Source: Bugulina stolonifera
Taxonomy: Eukaryota; Bryozoa; Gymnolaemata; Cheilostomatida; Bugulidae
Length of the DNA stretch: 64,000 nt
Assembly (NCBI GenBank): GCA_935421135.1
Contig: OW285189.1
Location: forward strand, 620,001-684,000
Reading direction: 5' to 3'
Each line of letters starts with the position of its first letter. Within the stretch, counting starts at the first letter, position 1. Both the position numbers and the translations under genes were made by a program. Below are positions 1 through 9,597 of the stretch, one piece after another. The notes beneath the pieces are model-generated. The model was given only the letters and a program-made list of their open reading frames with translations, made no database searches and was not told the origin of the DNA.

Positions 1-1327
1 CCATTGACTAAATACTTACTTTGGATTACTGGAACACTGTCACGTAGTACTGTAGGTAACTTCTACACATTACATAAAGAGTGAACAGTTAGTTAAGCTC
101 TGTGATTATTGCTGAAGACGTAGGCCAAGGCTGAGACTCATTAAAGAGTCCAGGGGCTACGTAGGTCTGGTAGTTTATACTCCAAGGAAGTGTAGAAAGT
201 AGTAATGCTGATCTAAGGGCTTAGACCCGACGCGGGATCGGCTAAAGTCCAATGATGTAGAACCCACAAGGAGTGAGTAGGAGGCGTACTTAAACGAGTG
301 TGAGGACGAGCTCGGCCGCTGAGATCTCTTAAGGAGACCAGGGGTGGAGCTGCCTGCCTGCAAGAGTAAAACTCTGTAGGTTGAGTTAAGAAATGTTGCT
401 TTATTAGAGCGCAATCAACAACTGATTTGTACAGCAAAATGTGTGAGCTTTTATCATAAGATACTCCTGGAAAAAGGTACGATATGGTATCGAGCTGGTA
501 CGATAAGGTATCGGGCCGGAACTTGCGTAACAACATGGCATAGCTCCGCCCAACGTCGGCCACCAAAAGGGTCGGCCTTGCACAAAAAGTGCTTACAATA
601 TACCAGTATGGATTATATATAAGTATGGCCGTGTTCTGACACATTGGCCCCAAAAGTATACAGGTAAAAGACTTAGAGAAAGCAATCAGGATAATAGGTA
701 ATTGCACACATAGTGTAATTGAACCATGTAGAAATGTGACAGTCTGATTGGCTAATAATAACAATATAAAGCACATTATGTATACAGCAGTTGATTATAA
801 TAGTAGGTAATAATGTAATGTCCATGCATGTATAAGATTATATATGAGAGCAATGTCAATGCATGTATGTCATGTATGTCATGTACAATGTATGTCATGT
901 ATGTCATGTATGTCATGTATGTCATGTATGTCATGTATGTCATGTATGTCATGTATGTCATGTATGTCATGTATGTCATGTATGTCATGTATGTCATGTA
1001 TGTCATGTATGTCATGTATGTCATGTATGTCATGTATGTCATGTATGTCATGTATGTCATGTATGTCATGTATGTCATGTATGTCATGTATGTCATGTAT
1101 GTCATGTATGTCATGTATGTCATGTATGTCATGTATGTCATGTATGTCATGTATGTCATATATGTCATGTATGTCATGTATGTCATGTATGTCATGTATG
1201 TCATGTATGTCATGTATGTCATGTATGAGATATTGGAACAATTACAGGCAGGTGTAGGTTCCATAATATGTAAGGTAAAGGCACAAGTTATAGTCCATGC
1301 TATGGCAGGCTATGCTGATTCACTACA
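1..1327 (-). mobile_element. LTR of Ty3/Gypsy family A (copy A1, 3' LTR, truncated by window edge)
   Basis: Same sequence family as the LTRs at 3845-4828, 44939-45756, 46609-47637, about 51790-52749 and 60344 onward. The sense strand is minus: a polyadenylation signal (AATAAA, read on minus) lies at about 399-415, and the sense end TGTAGTG is at 1321-1327. The landmark matching TTACATAAAGAGTG in other copies is at about 69; the first 50 bases diverge. It is in the same orientation as the integrase remnant just to its right, so it is probably that element's 3' LTR. A 9-bp minisatellite has expanded inside its U3. Confidence 0.8.
861..1227. repeat. 9-bp minisatellite (CATGTATGT)n
   Basis: About 40 nearly perfect tandem copies of CATGTATGT with two interruptions, near 885 and at about 1158. 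The unit is a multiple of three, so it is open in several frames on both strands; this explains the long Met-Tyr-Val, Cys-Met-Ser and His-Asp-Ile reading frames, which are not genes. It lies in the U3 part of LTR copy A1. Other copies have only short CATGTATG-like stretches there, so the expansion is local. Confidence 0.95.
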
Positions 1328-1520
1328 ATAATATAACACACATCATGCATGCAGTAGTTGATAATAATGGTAAGATAATAGTGTAACTAGTTCCCACATA
1401 GTTTGGACATGAATGCATGTTTGGAGTCACTTAATAGGGACAATATCCGTTTAGGTGTCAGGGTCTTCTTGAGGACTTGTGCATAGGTCGGCTTGGGTGC
1501 CAGATCAGTTGGCCGGTCCA

Positions 1521-1979
1521 TTACAGTACCCTACCTTGAAGGAGCCACGCTGGAGAGGGTAAACCCTGTTCAACAGGAGTGTTTCTCAATAATAACAAAC
1601 CTTTCCACCAATCCTTACCTTCTGCATTATACTTTTTAAGCATACTCCCAACTGTACATACCCAGCGCTCTGCTGGTCTATCGCCTGAGGGATATAGAGG
1701 AGAACTGGTGCGGTGCTCCACTGTCCAATCCTTAAAAAACTTGGTCAATTCTATGCCTCTAAACTGGGGGTCATTATTTGTAACTATCACTTCTGGGCAC
1801 CCAAAATCTGTGAAAACTTCCCTCATGCAATTAATGACTCGGGGTGCCACTGTCGCTTGTTGAAGGCATTTGACCACTGGAAAATTACTCAGGTAGTCCA
1901 CTACTAAAAGATAATTATAGCCCTCTACTGTAAACAAAACTGCACCCACTACTTGGAATGGATAATTAGGCACTGACAT
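1521..1979 (-). pseudogene. Ty3/Gypsy integrase core fragment
   Basis: A 152-residue minus-strand frame matching the retroviral integrase catalytic core (rve fold). VVDYLSNF carries the first catalytic Asp. TNNDPQFRG, where SDNGPQF is usual, carries the second. SPLYPSGDRPAER corresponds to the block with the catalytic Glu (usually NGQAE). The fragment starts and ends inside the domain and is followed by LTR A1. It integrates element cDNA in intact relatives; here it lacks a full pol and is inactive. The family match rests on motif order; I cannot name the clade. Confidence 0.85.
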
Positions 1980-2536
1980 TGATCCCAGTGGCTATCTGCT
2001 CTGGGTTTTCTCAAATCCCCTACACTGCTCCCAAGACAATTCCTCATCTCTATCCATTGCTCTTGGGTATTTAGCCATTATCTCATCAGTATGTGTAATT
2101 TCTGCCAGCTCGTAACTAGGTAACAACCTTAACCCCTTACTAGTTTGTAGGCTCAATAGAGTAGCAGCCGGTGCTTGATTATGTAAAACCAAGCCAACAC
2201 GCACCCCGGCTCACCACCTACTGTCCCTGGCAAGGCCACTAGCAATTGTACTTTCCCCAAAACTGGTATATTATACCTGAATACCTGACAACATAGCTTT
2301 TGAGCTGTGAACAGCCAATTTCTTTAAATTTTGCACTGCCATTGTTATATAGTCATTACCGCTATTCTACACGTCTCGGAAGAGACTATACGATATTACC
2401 GATTGGCTAGATACAGAAGAGGAGTTGGTTGCAAGCTAAGAAAGCTTGGATAAAGAACTACAACCTTATCTTCATGAACTTCGGTGAGTGAAGTCGCATC
2501 CAAGAATATACGAACCTGACTATTTGACAGCCATTA

Positions 2537-2600
2537 CATTACTTTGACTCCCGTGTCTACCTTGGCTTGATGTGGCACACCCTTAGCAAATAAATCTACT
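2537..2600 (-). pseudogene. Retropepsin active-site remnant
   Basis: On the minus strand one frame reads AKVDTGVKVM and then a stop. The Asp-Thr-Gly triad is the hallmark of retroviral-type aspartic proteases, and the flanking residues fit the Gypsy pattern. The immediate stop shows it is dead. It lies between the gag zinc knuckles and the integrase, where a Gypsy protease belongs. Confidence 0.65.
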
Positions 2601-2659
2601 ATCCACTCACTATCTACTTTACAGGGACTATTGTTAAGAAAAATACCATTAACTCTAAA

Positions 2660-3616
2660 TTATTCTGGGCCATCTGATTCAGTACTGTTTTCACAATCCT
2701 GCACTTCAACTGCATGTGCCCGATTACTAATATTGGCTTTACACACCCAAGCAAAATTATTGAACTTATTACATAAATTACAACATTTGTTATAAGCAGG
2801 GCATTGTCCTTTTAAATGCTTAAGCTCACAGTAATGACACTCATTTAAATAGCTAAACTCTCCATATCTGCTCCTGGGTCCTGCATGTCTGCCATCTTTA
2901 CCATCTGCTTCTGCCCAATGACTGCCCTGCTCCAGAGACTTTTGGGACATCCAACTCTCATCTTTGTAGTTGTTTCTCTTGGATACCTGGTGAATTACTA
3001 GCTCAGCTACTGCTCCAACAGCCCTATCTATCTTACATTTTCTGATTATGTAAGATGATTCCCTATGATCTCATAGCCAACTTAATGTTGTCTAATGTTG
3101 CATCAGCCTTCAACTGTAACTCCATAGACAATGCCTTATCATTCATTCCTGCTAACAGTATTGTCTTAATCATGTCCTGTTTAACGTCTTCAGCCCAACC
3201 ACAGTTGGCTGTCAGCTCATATACATGTACTTCTCTAATGAAGTGTTTATTAGACTCTTTACTGGATTGTATAAGTGAGCTAAACATGACTTTGTAGTGC
3301 ACGTATTTTGTGGGGGATTAAAATAACTATCAAATACTTCTGATGTTCGTATGTACTGTAGATGCTATCATACGTAGGTGTTATCAGTAGCAACAGGTGC
3401 ACCATCTTCCACCTTCTGTGCCCTTATGGCGGGTTGATTATGTACTGACTCTGCCTCTTCCCCCCATCACGTATATTAATACATTCACTTGCTGTTTTGC
3501 ACCCTTATCCATAAGCCCACTGGCAATTATATATCTCTCAAATCTATTTTTCCAAGCACCCCAAATGTTTCTAGCATAGATAAAGTTCAAACCTTTAGGT
3601 GGGTTTATACCAGCCA
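2660..3616 (-). pseudogene. Ty3/Gypsy gag remnant
   Basis: The start at 3616-3614 begins MAGINPPKGLNF, followed by a W..WK.RFERY block typical of Gypsy gag N termini. At 3302-3063 a frame reads through a gag-core block (REVHVYELTANCGWAEDV, then GMNDKALSMELQ). At 2950-2660 there is a zinc knuckle CHYCELKHLKGQC (CX2CX3HX4C) and a second knuckle that lost its His. The parts lie in different frames, so it is a frameshifted pseudogene. The hAT-like MITE inserted 14 bases upstream of the start. Confidence 0.75.
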
Positions 3617-3844
3617 TTGTCAGCCTTTGCCAGGGGCGAATATAGGAAAAATTTCAACACCAGCTTATTTTCAAGAAGTCACGGATTTTACGCGTCTGAG
3701 TGAGTTAATATAAGATAAGTGTGGAACATGAACATGTTTGGGTACAGTCTACACATATAACATGACTATTACAGCACTATACAATGACTGTACTGTCTGA
3801 GCAAGTAAATAGAAAATGAATTGAAGCCTGGACATGCATAGTAT

Positions 3845-4828
3845 TGTGGTGAAACAGCCTCTGTGGCAATGGCCTCCCTGGGCTAACCACACAAACATTA
3901 ACATTGTACGCTGACATTATTATGCATGTACACACTTATCCATGTTATCCATATCCATTCATGCATGTTGTCTTATCTTATACAATTATATTTATGCATG
4001 CTTATACCACATATACACTGTATATATAATCAACTGCTATTGTGTGTTTTACTATTATTACCTGTCAATCAGACTATTGGAATTACAACTTGGTTTTTCC
4101 CACATATTGTTAGCAATTATCTTCTCTTGTCTGATTATATTAAATAGAGTCTTTTACCATGTACTTTTCAAGGCCGATATCTTGGAATGGGCTCATACTT
4201 ATATACTTTATGTTTCGGATTATTGTAAGCACTTTTTGTGCCAAGGCCGACCCTTTTTGTGGCCAACGTCGGCGGAACCATCCATGTTGTTGCCTCAGTT
4301 CCGGACCGATGCCTTATCGGCCTCTTTTTGCAGGAAGTAGAACTAGTATATAAGACAGCACATTTTCTGTATAAAATCAGCTGTTGATTGCGCTCTAATA
4401 AAGCAACATCTCCTAACTCAAACCTATAGAGGCTTTCTCTTGTAGGCGGGTAACTGCACTGGCGGATCCATAGATCCATACGGCTGAGTTCATCTCCATC
4501 CTCGCTTAAGCATATCTCTACACCACTTCTACGACCTGACCCCGGATTCTGTATGAATCTAGCGTCGGGCTTAAGATCCTAGAATACCAGATCTTTCATT
4601 GCACTCATCTGGAGTATAAAGTCTACAAGACCTACGTCGGTCCTGAGCTCTTCAATGAGTCTCGGCATCGGCCTACGTCAGATACACAATAATAAGAGCA
4701 CCTAATAACTGTTCACTCTTTTATGTAATGAGCAGAAGGTTACTTGGTCGGCCTCTACCACCTTCCAAGCCCTTCCCATACTAGTGTCCTATCGGCACTC
4801 GTATGCAACTATACTCAAAAACATTACA
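3845..4828 (+). mobile_element. Solo LTR of Gypsy family A (copy A2)
   Basis: Starts TGTGGTG and ends CATTACA, 984 bp, flanked by 4-bp direct repeats GTAT (3841-3844 and 4829-4832). A TATA box (TATATAAG) lies at 4347-4354 and AATAAA about 50 bases further on at 4397-4402, giving U3, R and U5 in the usual order and fixing the sense strand as plus. No internal element sequence flanks it, so it is a solo LTR left by recombination, inserted inside the hAT-like MITE. Confidence 0.88.
4347..4354 (+). promoter_or_regulatory. TATA box of LTR copy A2
   Basis: TATATAAG, placed before a polyadenylation signal as in a retroelement LTR. The equivalent box in copy A3 is at 45433-45440. Confidence 0.6.
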
Positions 4829-4880
4829 GTATTGATAGTTTACAGAGCACAGCTACTATTGCATGCTTGATTGAACACAC

Positions 4881-4920
4881 GCCTAGGATGGTGGCCTAGG
4901 ATGGTGGCCTAGGATGGGTG
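4881..4920. repeat. 13-bp tandem repeat (GCCTAGGATGGTG)x3
   Basis: Three units, the last with one extra base, inside the right end of the hAT-like MITE. They may be subterminal repeats. Confidence 0.8.
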
Positions 4921-4944
4921 CCTATAGCCGCCCCTGGCCTTTGC

Positions 4945-7420
4945 CTTAGTACTTGTAGATATCTTTCCAGCCAAAACTGCTTGATCCTGTCTTGTGTTTG
5001 TTGACAATCGTCTATTAAGCATACACCTCAAATCAATGAATGCTGTTGCACTTTACCAATACCATTCAAGTTAGCAAGCTACATGCAGCTATGCAAGTTT
5101 GCAAGCTACCTACAGCTATATACTAATCTATAACATACTAGATACATGCACATACTACTAGATACATGTACATACTACTAGATACATGTACATACTAGTA
5201 TTTTAAGGCCCAGACTGATTACTTCCTTAAATATTTATTTGTGTTTTACACAATAATTCGGGAATAAAGTAAATAATCATTGTAATTGTTCAAATATTGC
5301 AGTTGAGATCCTTTCTTAGTGTCACTCTTGCAATGAGCCCTTCAATGATCTACATGTATTTTTCCTCATCTGATTGATCAGCCTAATTTAATTGTTTCTA
5401 AAACAAGAAAACTTAACAATTACACAGGCATTAACCATCAATCATCAATCAATGTTATTGGACGTATAATTTTAACACAAAGCCATTGTTTTGTTTGTTG
5501 TTTTTTCGTTTTTGATTCCAAATCTTTAATAGGTTAACCCCAGTCAGAAATCTACCAGGTAGATGCCACCAAGTTTTAGTGTACATTTTGTAGGTTGAGG
5601 GTGCCTCGGGACTCAAAAGTTGACAATTTTTTGGGTTGGACTCCCCTCTCTCCTTGCCACACACCAAGCTCAAACTTTGGCCTAACTGTTATATCTCTGA
5701 ACCTATTTTAAAGTACATGTAGAACTTTGAAATCATGCATTAATCATGTATCTATTCTTTGGGTCTTACAAATCAAATTATCTTTTGATGTCAAGGTCGT
5801 ATCATTGACATTCTGGTGTATCAATGTATTACATGTATGTTCTGCAACTTCAGTTGTACATTAATTCTGTTGGTAATTTGATGGCTTAGCGTTTTAACAT
5901 GCATTGTACTTGTTCCTTTCAGCAGAGCAATAATTAAAGGCAGTGAGTGGTATGGATGTAAGATTGCTATATTGTATCAGTTTTGTAAGTTTAATTAGTC
6001 TGTTTACTTTGTAAAAATATTTAGGTTTTTTGATAACATTCATCATCAACATTATCCTCATTTGTATCAAAGCTTCTACAGAGGCTAGTAGTTGCACTTT
6101 ACACTGTATAATCTATAATGCCAGGTTAATCGTCAGTAGCACCACTGTGTTTTCTGCTTTATAAAACATGGTGCACTTTTTTGTAGGCCTGCAACGATTC
6201 ACAAAACACTGTTTCGATTTTTTCAATTCTGTCAACAAACCTTTTCGATTTTTTCAATCCGATACTTCATTGCGCAAAATTAACAGAAAATACACTAGTG
6301 AGGCCAATCTGACCAACAACAGTATCTCACAATTTTACTGAAATGATGTATGAAGTACAACAATAGATGTAGATTCACAAGAATAGCAGCAAGATACAGT
6401 TATTCATCCTATTGCTCAAGTCACTGAAAACACCTAATTAATTAATTGACAAACAACTAAATCACACCATTGTTGGGGAATGTCTTCTGCAACACTGTGA
6501 CACCACAGGTTGTTTACACTTCCTGCCCCATCAGATCCTGGTACCAAAATTATTCATCCTTATTGGAAAACATATTTGTCTACCAAATGAAGAAGTATAT
6601 AAGATCCTCTCTAATATTGTATTTTTAATTTGTATAGCAACCATGCTGCTAAAAAGTATTCAACAATTCTAGTCTATGACTAGAATTCATAGTCATTTGT
6701 TGTAAGCTACTAAGTGTAGCAATTACAGTTTCCAAAAGTTATACTACCTTATTAAGTGTAGTACATAGTATCAAGCTACCTAAATAAGTGTAGCAATAGT
6801 CAACGAGATCATAGTTCAGCAGACTAGAGAGAGAAAGAGGTAAATATACTATTTTTAATAATAATGTTAAATAGATTCCATACTGTTAATTGTCAAGCAA
6901 TAGATTAATATGTCTTTTACTATTGTTCTTGTAATTGCCAACTCAACCTGTCAATTTATAATATTTTATACACACGCTGCTTTTATAATGTTGTTATATT
7001 CATGTAGCCTACCATTATCATTGTATTATTATTGTTATTGTATGCATTTTATACCATTGTAGTTTATACGGTCAGAACTTGGTAAAAGAACTTCACTGAT
7101 CTGAGCCCTGATCACGTCACAAAACAATCTCCGAATTAGTCGCTGTAACTCTACAATAGATAAGTGTGTTACTGCAGCCCCAAGCAGTCAGTGAATGAAG
7201 ACAATGAGGACAACTACCATCTACATTGCAATAGTTCTTCACAATAGTATTTTACAACACTGTCAGTTGTAGCAATTAAGTTGATAATTCCATTCTTAGA
7301 ATCACCAAAAAGAGTAGAATGAGTAGATTCCAGAAGTATACCCTTCTACTTATGTGGAGTATCAAATACAAATTATATGGTTGGGTATTTATATAGTTAC
7401 ATATATAGTTACATTACAGG
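4945..7420. other. No gene recognised; short tandem repeat at 5135-5198
   Basis: AT-rich sequence with no convincing coding frame. The first part may be leader of the Gypsy element on the minus strand. About three units of 20 bp (core GATACATGTACATACTACTA) lie at 5135-5198. I see no tRNA, LTR pair or splice-linked exons. Confidence 0.5.
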
Positions 7421-7643
7421 GGCGTAAGTTAGAAAAATTGAGTGGGGAGGCAGAAAGTTGGGTGGGAGGGGGTGCGGGCACCCCCGCAAATGCACGCGCA
7501 GCGGAAAATTTTCAAATCTTACTCTCTGAAATGCAAAAATTAGACATAGCAGCAAGTTAGTTCTAGCATCACTACAACAAGTACTCATTACTACTTCTGC
7601 TTAATAAAGTTACTACTTCCGCTTAATAAAGTTACTACTGTGA
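7421..7643. other. Possible hAT-like terminus and duplicated 25-bp unit
   Basis: CAGGGGCGTAAG at about 7419-7430 resembles the end of the MITE at 3631, but no matching partner end or 8-bp duplication was found nearby. At about 7587-7637 a unit of about 25 bp (core GCTTAATAAAGTTACTAC) is present twice. Confidence 0.3.
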
Positions 7644-7796
7644 TGTAGCGTCACGGACTCGGACTAGATCCGGTCTGCGCAGGAGGTACGAAGGGAAGGC
7701 ACTTGGACTGATACGATAAGACTGGAAGGAGGTGAAGGGAGAACTAATAAAGTAAGTGCAATACAGTCTTACCAATACGCTACATGGTGTCAGGAG
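7644..7796 (+). mobile_element. Short LTR (5') of a Ty3/Gypsy element
   Basis: The 153-bp segment begins TGTAGCG and ends CGCTACA, a perfect 7-bp inverted pair with the required TG..CA. It contains AATAAA on the plus strand and is followed directly by a primer-binding-like TGGTGTCAGGAG and then a gag ORF. The order LTR, PBS, gag identifies it as a 5' LTR. The second LTR is not in the window. Confidence 0.7.
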
Positions 7797-7814
7797 TAAA
7801 CCAGAGGATAACAG
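7797..7814 (+). other. Primer-binding site of the short-LTR Gypsy element
   Basis: TGGTGTCAGGAGTAAACC starts immediately after the LTR. TGG pairs with the tRNA 3' CCA end. The priming tRNA is not identified. Confidence 0.6.
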
Positions 7815-7980
7815 TACGTCGGTTGATAGGTAATAGAGTGCTTTGAAAAGTAAAGTGATTCGTAAGTTGCGTTTGGAGAGTTTAAATAACAGGCCTAGTA
7901 GTAGTCCTAGTCTAGTGGCTAGTCAGAGTGATAGAGAAGTGAAAGTGATTAAAAGGAAATAGAGCTAAGTAGTCACAAGG

Positions 7981-8979
7981 ATGGATAACAAATTAAAATT
8001 CGGCAAAGGTGTTAGTACACCCCAGTCAGTTATAGAACATGGAGCAGAATTGGAGGGGTGGAATAAGTTCATCAGAAAATTTGAGATAGCGGTGATTGGA
8101 GCGGGTCTGAGGCATAAAGAGAGTACGGGCCCAAAGACAAAAAACAAAGGGGCTAAAGAGGCAGAGGCAAAGTTTGAAATAGAGCACAGGAAGGCTGCAC
8201 TGCTGCTAGATAGCATAGGGGAAACAGGGATGGACATCTTTGAATCATGGAACAGGGATATAGAAACGATGCAGTATGAGGACCTAAAAGATGGTTTCAC
8301 AGCTCACTTCGAAGAGAAAGAAAACATTGTGGCAACAAGACACAGATATTTGAGCATAGTGCAGAGTGCAGAGGAAAGGGTGAATAAGTTTATAGAAAGA
8401 GTGGAGAGGTCAGCGAAAACATGTCGTTGGGGTTCTCTCACAGATGCTATGATAGTCCAGATAATAATAAAAGGGATGACCAATGACAAAATTAGGTGTG
8501 AGTTACTAGGGAAGAAAGACTTAGATTCAAACAAAGTAAAATCAGTATGCCTGAGGCATGAGTCAGCAAAGACAGCCTCCGGCATTATTTCAAAATATAG
8601 GGATGAGGGGGCTACAAGGAAATCGGAAATAGATAGAGTCGAAGACCAGCTAGCAGTACAGGAAGAAAGGGAAGAACCAGGTTCAATCGACAGAGTGGGA
8701 AACTTTAGACAGAACTACACTTACAATAGTAGAGGCGGTGGTAATTACAGAGGCCAAGAAGGTTTTAGAGGTAGAAGTGGACCAGGCAAGGGTAAAGGCA
8801 GAGGTTGCTTTGCGTGCAGTGGTGATCACGTAATGAAGGATTGCCCAAAATCAAGGATGGCCCCGAGAACAGGCGGCTGTTTTGGATGCGGTGGCCCGCA
8901 CTTCATTAGGGAATGTCCTAAAACAGTGACTGGTCGAGGAAGGGATAGATCTGCAGTCACACGGTGGCTTTTGCTATAG
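7981..8979 (+). CDS. gag: Gag of a Ty3/Gypsy element, C-terminal end lost
   Basis: A 332-residue ORF about 185 bases after the LTR. Residues 1-210 form an alpha-helical gag-like region. Residues 250-275 are Gly/Arg-rich. Two zinc knuckles of CX2CX3HX4C type follow (C276-C279-H283-C288 and C300-C303-H307-C312), which bind element RNA in particle assembly. The last 10 or so residues read into an inverted RT fragment, so the original continuation into protease has been removed. The ORF itself is open and could be recent, but the element is not autonomous. Confidence 0.8.
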   Translation: MDNKLKFGKGVSTPQSVIEHGAELEGWNKFIRKFEIAVIGAGLRHKESTGPKTKNKGAKEAEAKFEIEHRKAALLLDSIGETGMDIFESWNRDIETMQYEDLKDGFTAHFEEKENIVATRHRYLSIVQSAEERVNKFIERVERSAKTCRWGSLTDAMIVQIIIKGMTNDKIRCELLGKKDLDSNKVKSVCLRHESAKTASGIISKYRDEGATRKSEIDRVEDQLAVQEEREEPGSIDRVGNFRQNYTYNSRGGGNYRGQEGFRGRSGPGKGKGRGCFACSGDHVMKDCPKSRMAPRTGGCFGCGGPHFIRECPKTVTGRGRDRSAVTRWLLL

Positions 8980-9170
8980 TCAAACAATGCTAGTATGGGG
9001 GATTTTGCAATCGCCTCCTTGACTTTATCAAAACTTTCTTGCTGTCTATACGTCCAACACCAATCATTCTTCTTCTTCTCTAGCTCCCGCAATGGCAGCT
9101 CTATCTCTGACAGCATCGCAGATTCCTAAGTTTCTTGAGAAAGGTATAGATTGAGCTGCAGGCAGCTGAT
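8945..9170 (-). pseudogene. Inverted Ty3/Gypsy RT/RNase H connection fragment
   Basis: The minus strand encodes LSEIELPLRELEKKK, a W.W motif, then ESFDKVKEAIAKSPIL and a final HRVTADLS. This is the standard Gypsy block linking RT thumb and RNase H, ending at the first RNase H Asp. It abuts the plus-strand gag head to head, so the junction near 8945 is an inversion or a nested insertion in the opposite direction. A stop lies upstream of the block. Confidence 0.75.
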
Positions 9171-9349
9171 GTGGTGGAAGAGATGCTGCGATAATATTGC
9201 TAGTAGATGGCTGCTCGTCCGGCATTTTTGAATGTTGAATGTTCTCAATGTCCTTGTGTTGTGCCTCAGGTTCTGACAGTACATCACTGAGCGTTGCGAA
9301 TGTAGAGCCGTCATCATGTGAGTCAGCTGGGCTCCCATTATCATCATTC
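9064..9349 (-). CDS. Putative second exon of an unidentified gene interrupted by the MULE
   Basis: The minus-strand exon follows an acceptor ending TTGCTTAG and continues the frame of the exon at 32272-32205 (phase 2: AG joined to G). Together they would give a 117-residue acidic, Ser/Asp/Glu-rich protein that I do not recognise. The last 30 or so residues overlap the Gypsy RT fragment in another frame, so the original 3' end was probably replaced by the retroelement. It is supported only by splice consensus and phase; it may itself be part of a mobile element. Confidence 0.4.
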
Positions 9350-9588
9350 CTAAGCAAGATAATGGTAAATGTTAAGTTGGTCTATTACTTCCAATAGTTC
9401 TTGATCATTTGATCAGTTAGCCATCCACTGGCAACAATAATAATATGCAAATAGAGATTGTGAATGGATACAATCAGTGGAGCATCAAACTTTACATAAA
9501 TTTTGCATACAAACTTTGACTTTTAGCTCATAAAAGCTTACAAAACTGACACAGTAACACAAACACACATGCTTCATTAGCCACAAGC

Positions 9589-9597
9589 TTGAGAATA
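9589..9597. other. Left 9-bp target-site duplication of the MULE
   Basis: TTGAGAATA, identical to 32153-32161. Nine bases is the typical duplication length of Mutator-like elements. Confidence 0.93.

Larger units (their letters stand above)
1328..3616 (-). mobile_element. Decayed Ty3/Gypsy element, internal region (gag, protease, integrase remnants)
   Basis: On the minus strand this stretch holds, in order, a gag start (3616), central gag (3302-3063), zinc knuckles (2950-2660), a protease active site (about 2560) and an integrase core (1979-1521), followed by LTR A1. The reverse transcriptase/RNase H region expected between protease and integrase is missing (only about 560 bases remain), so this is a deletion derivative with stops and frameshifts. 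Confidence 0.8.
3631..4936. mobile_element. hAT-like MITE with perfect 8-bp target duplication, carrying a nested LTR
   Basis: The ends are inverted repeats: CAGGGGCGAATATAGG at 3631-3646 and the complement of CAGGGGCGGCTATAGG at 4921-4936 (14 of 16 match). The flanks carry an exact 8-bp direct repeat GCCTTTGC at 3623-3630 and 4937-4944. CAGGG-type ends with 8-bp duplications are characteristic of hAT transposons. Without the nested solo LTR (3845-4828 plus its duplicated GTAT) the element is only about 318 bp and has no coding capacity, so it is a MITE moved by another element's transposase. Confidence 0.85.

Noticed and set aside
776..1331. Frames made of Met-Tyr-Val, Met-Ser-Cys or His-Asp-Ile repeats
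   Set aside because: Shadows of a 9-bp minisatellite that is open in several frames on both strands.
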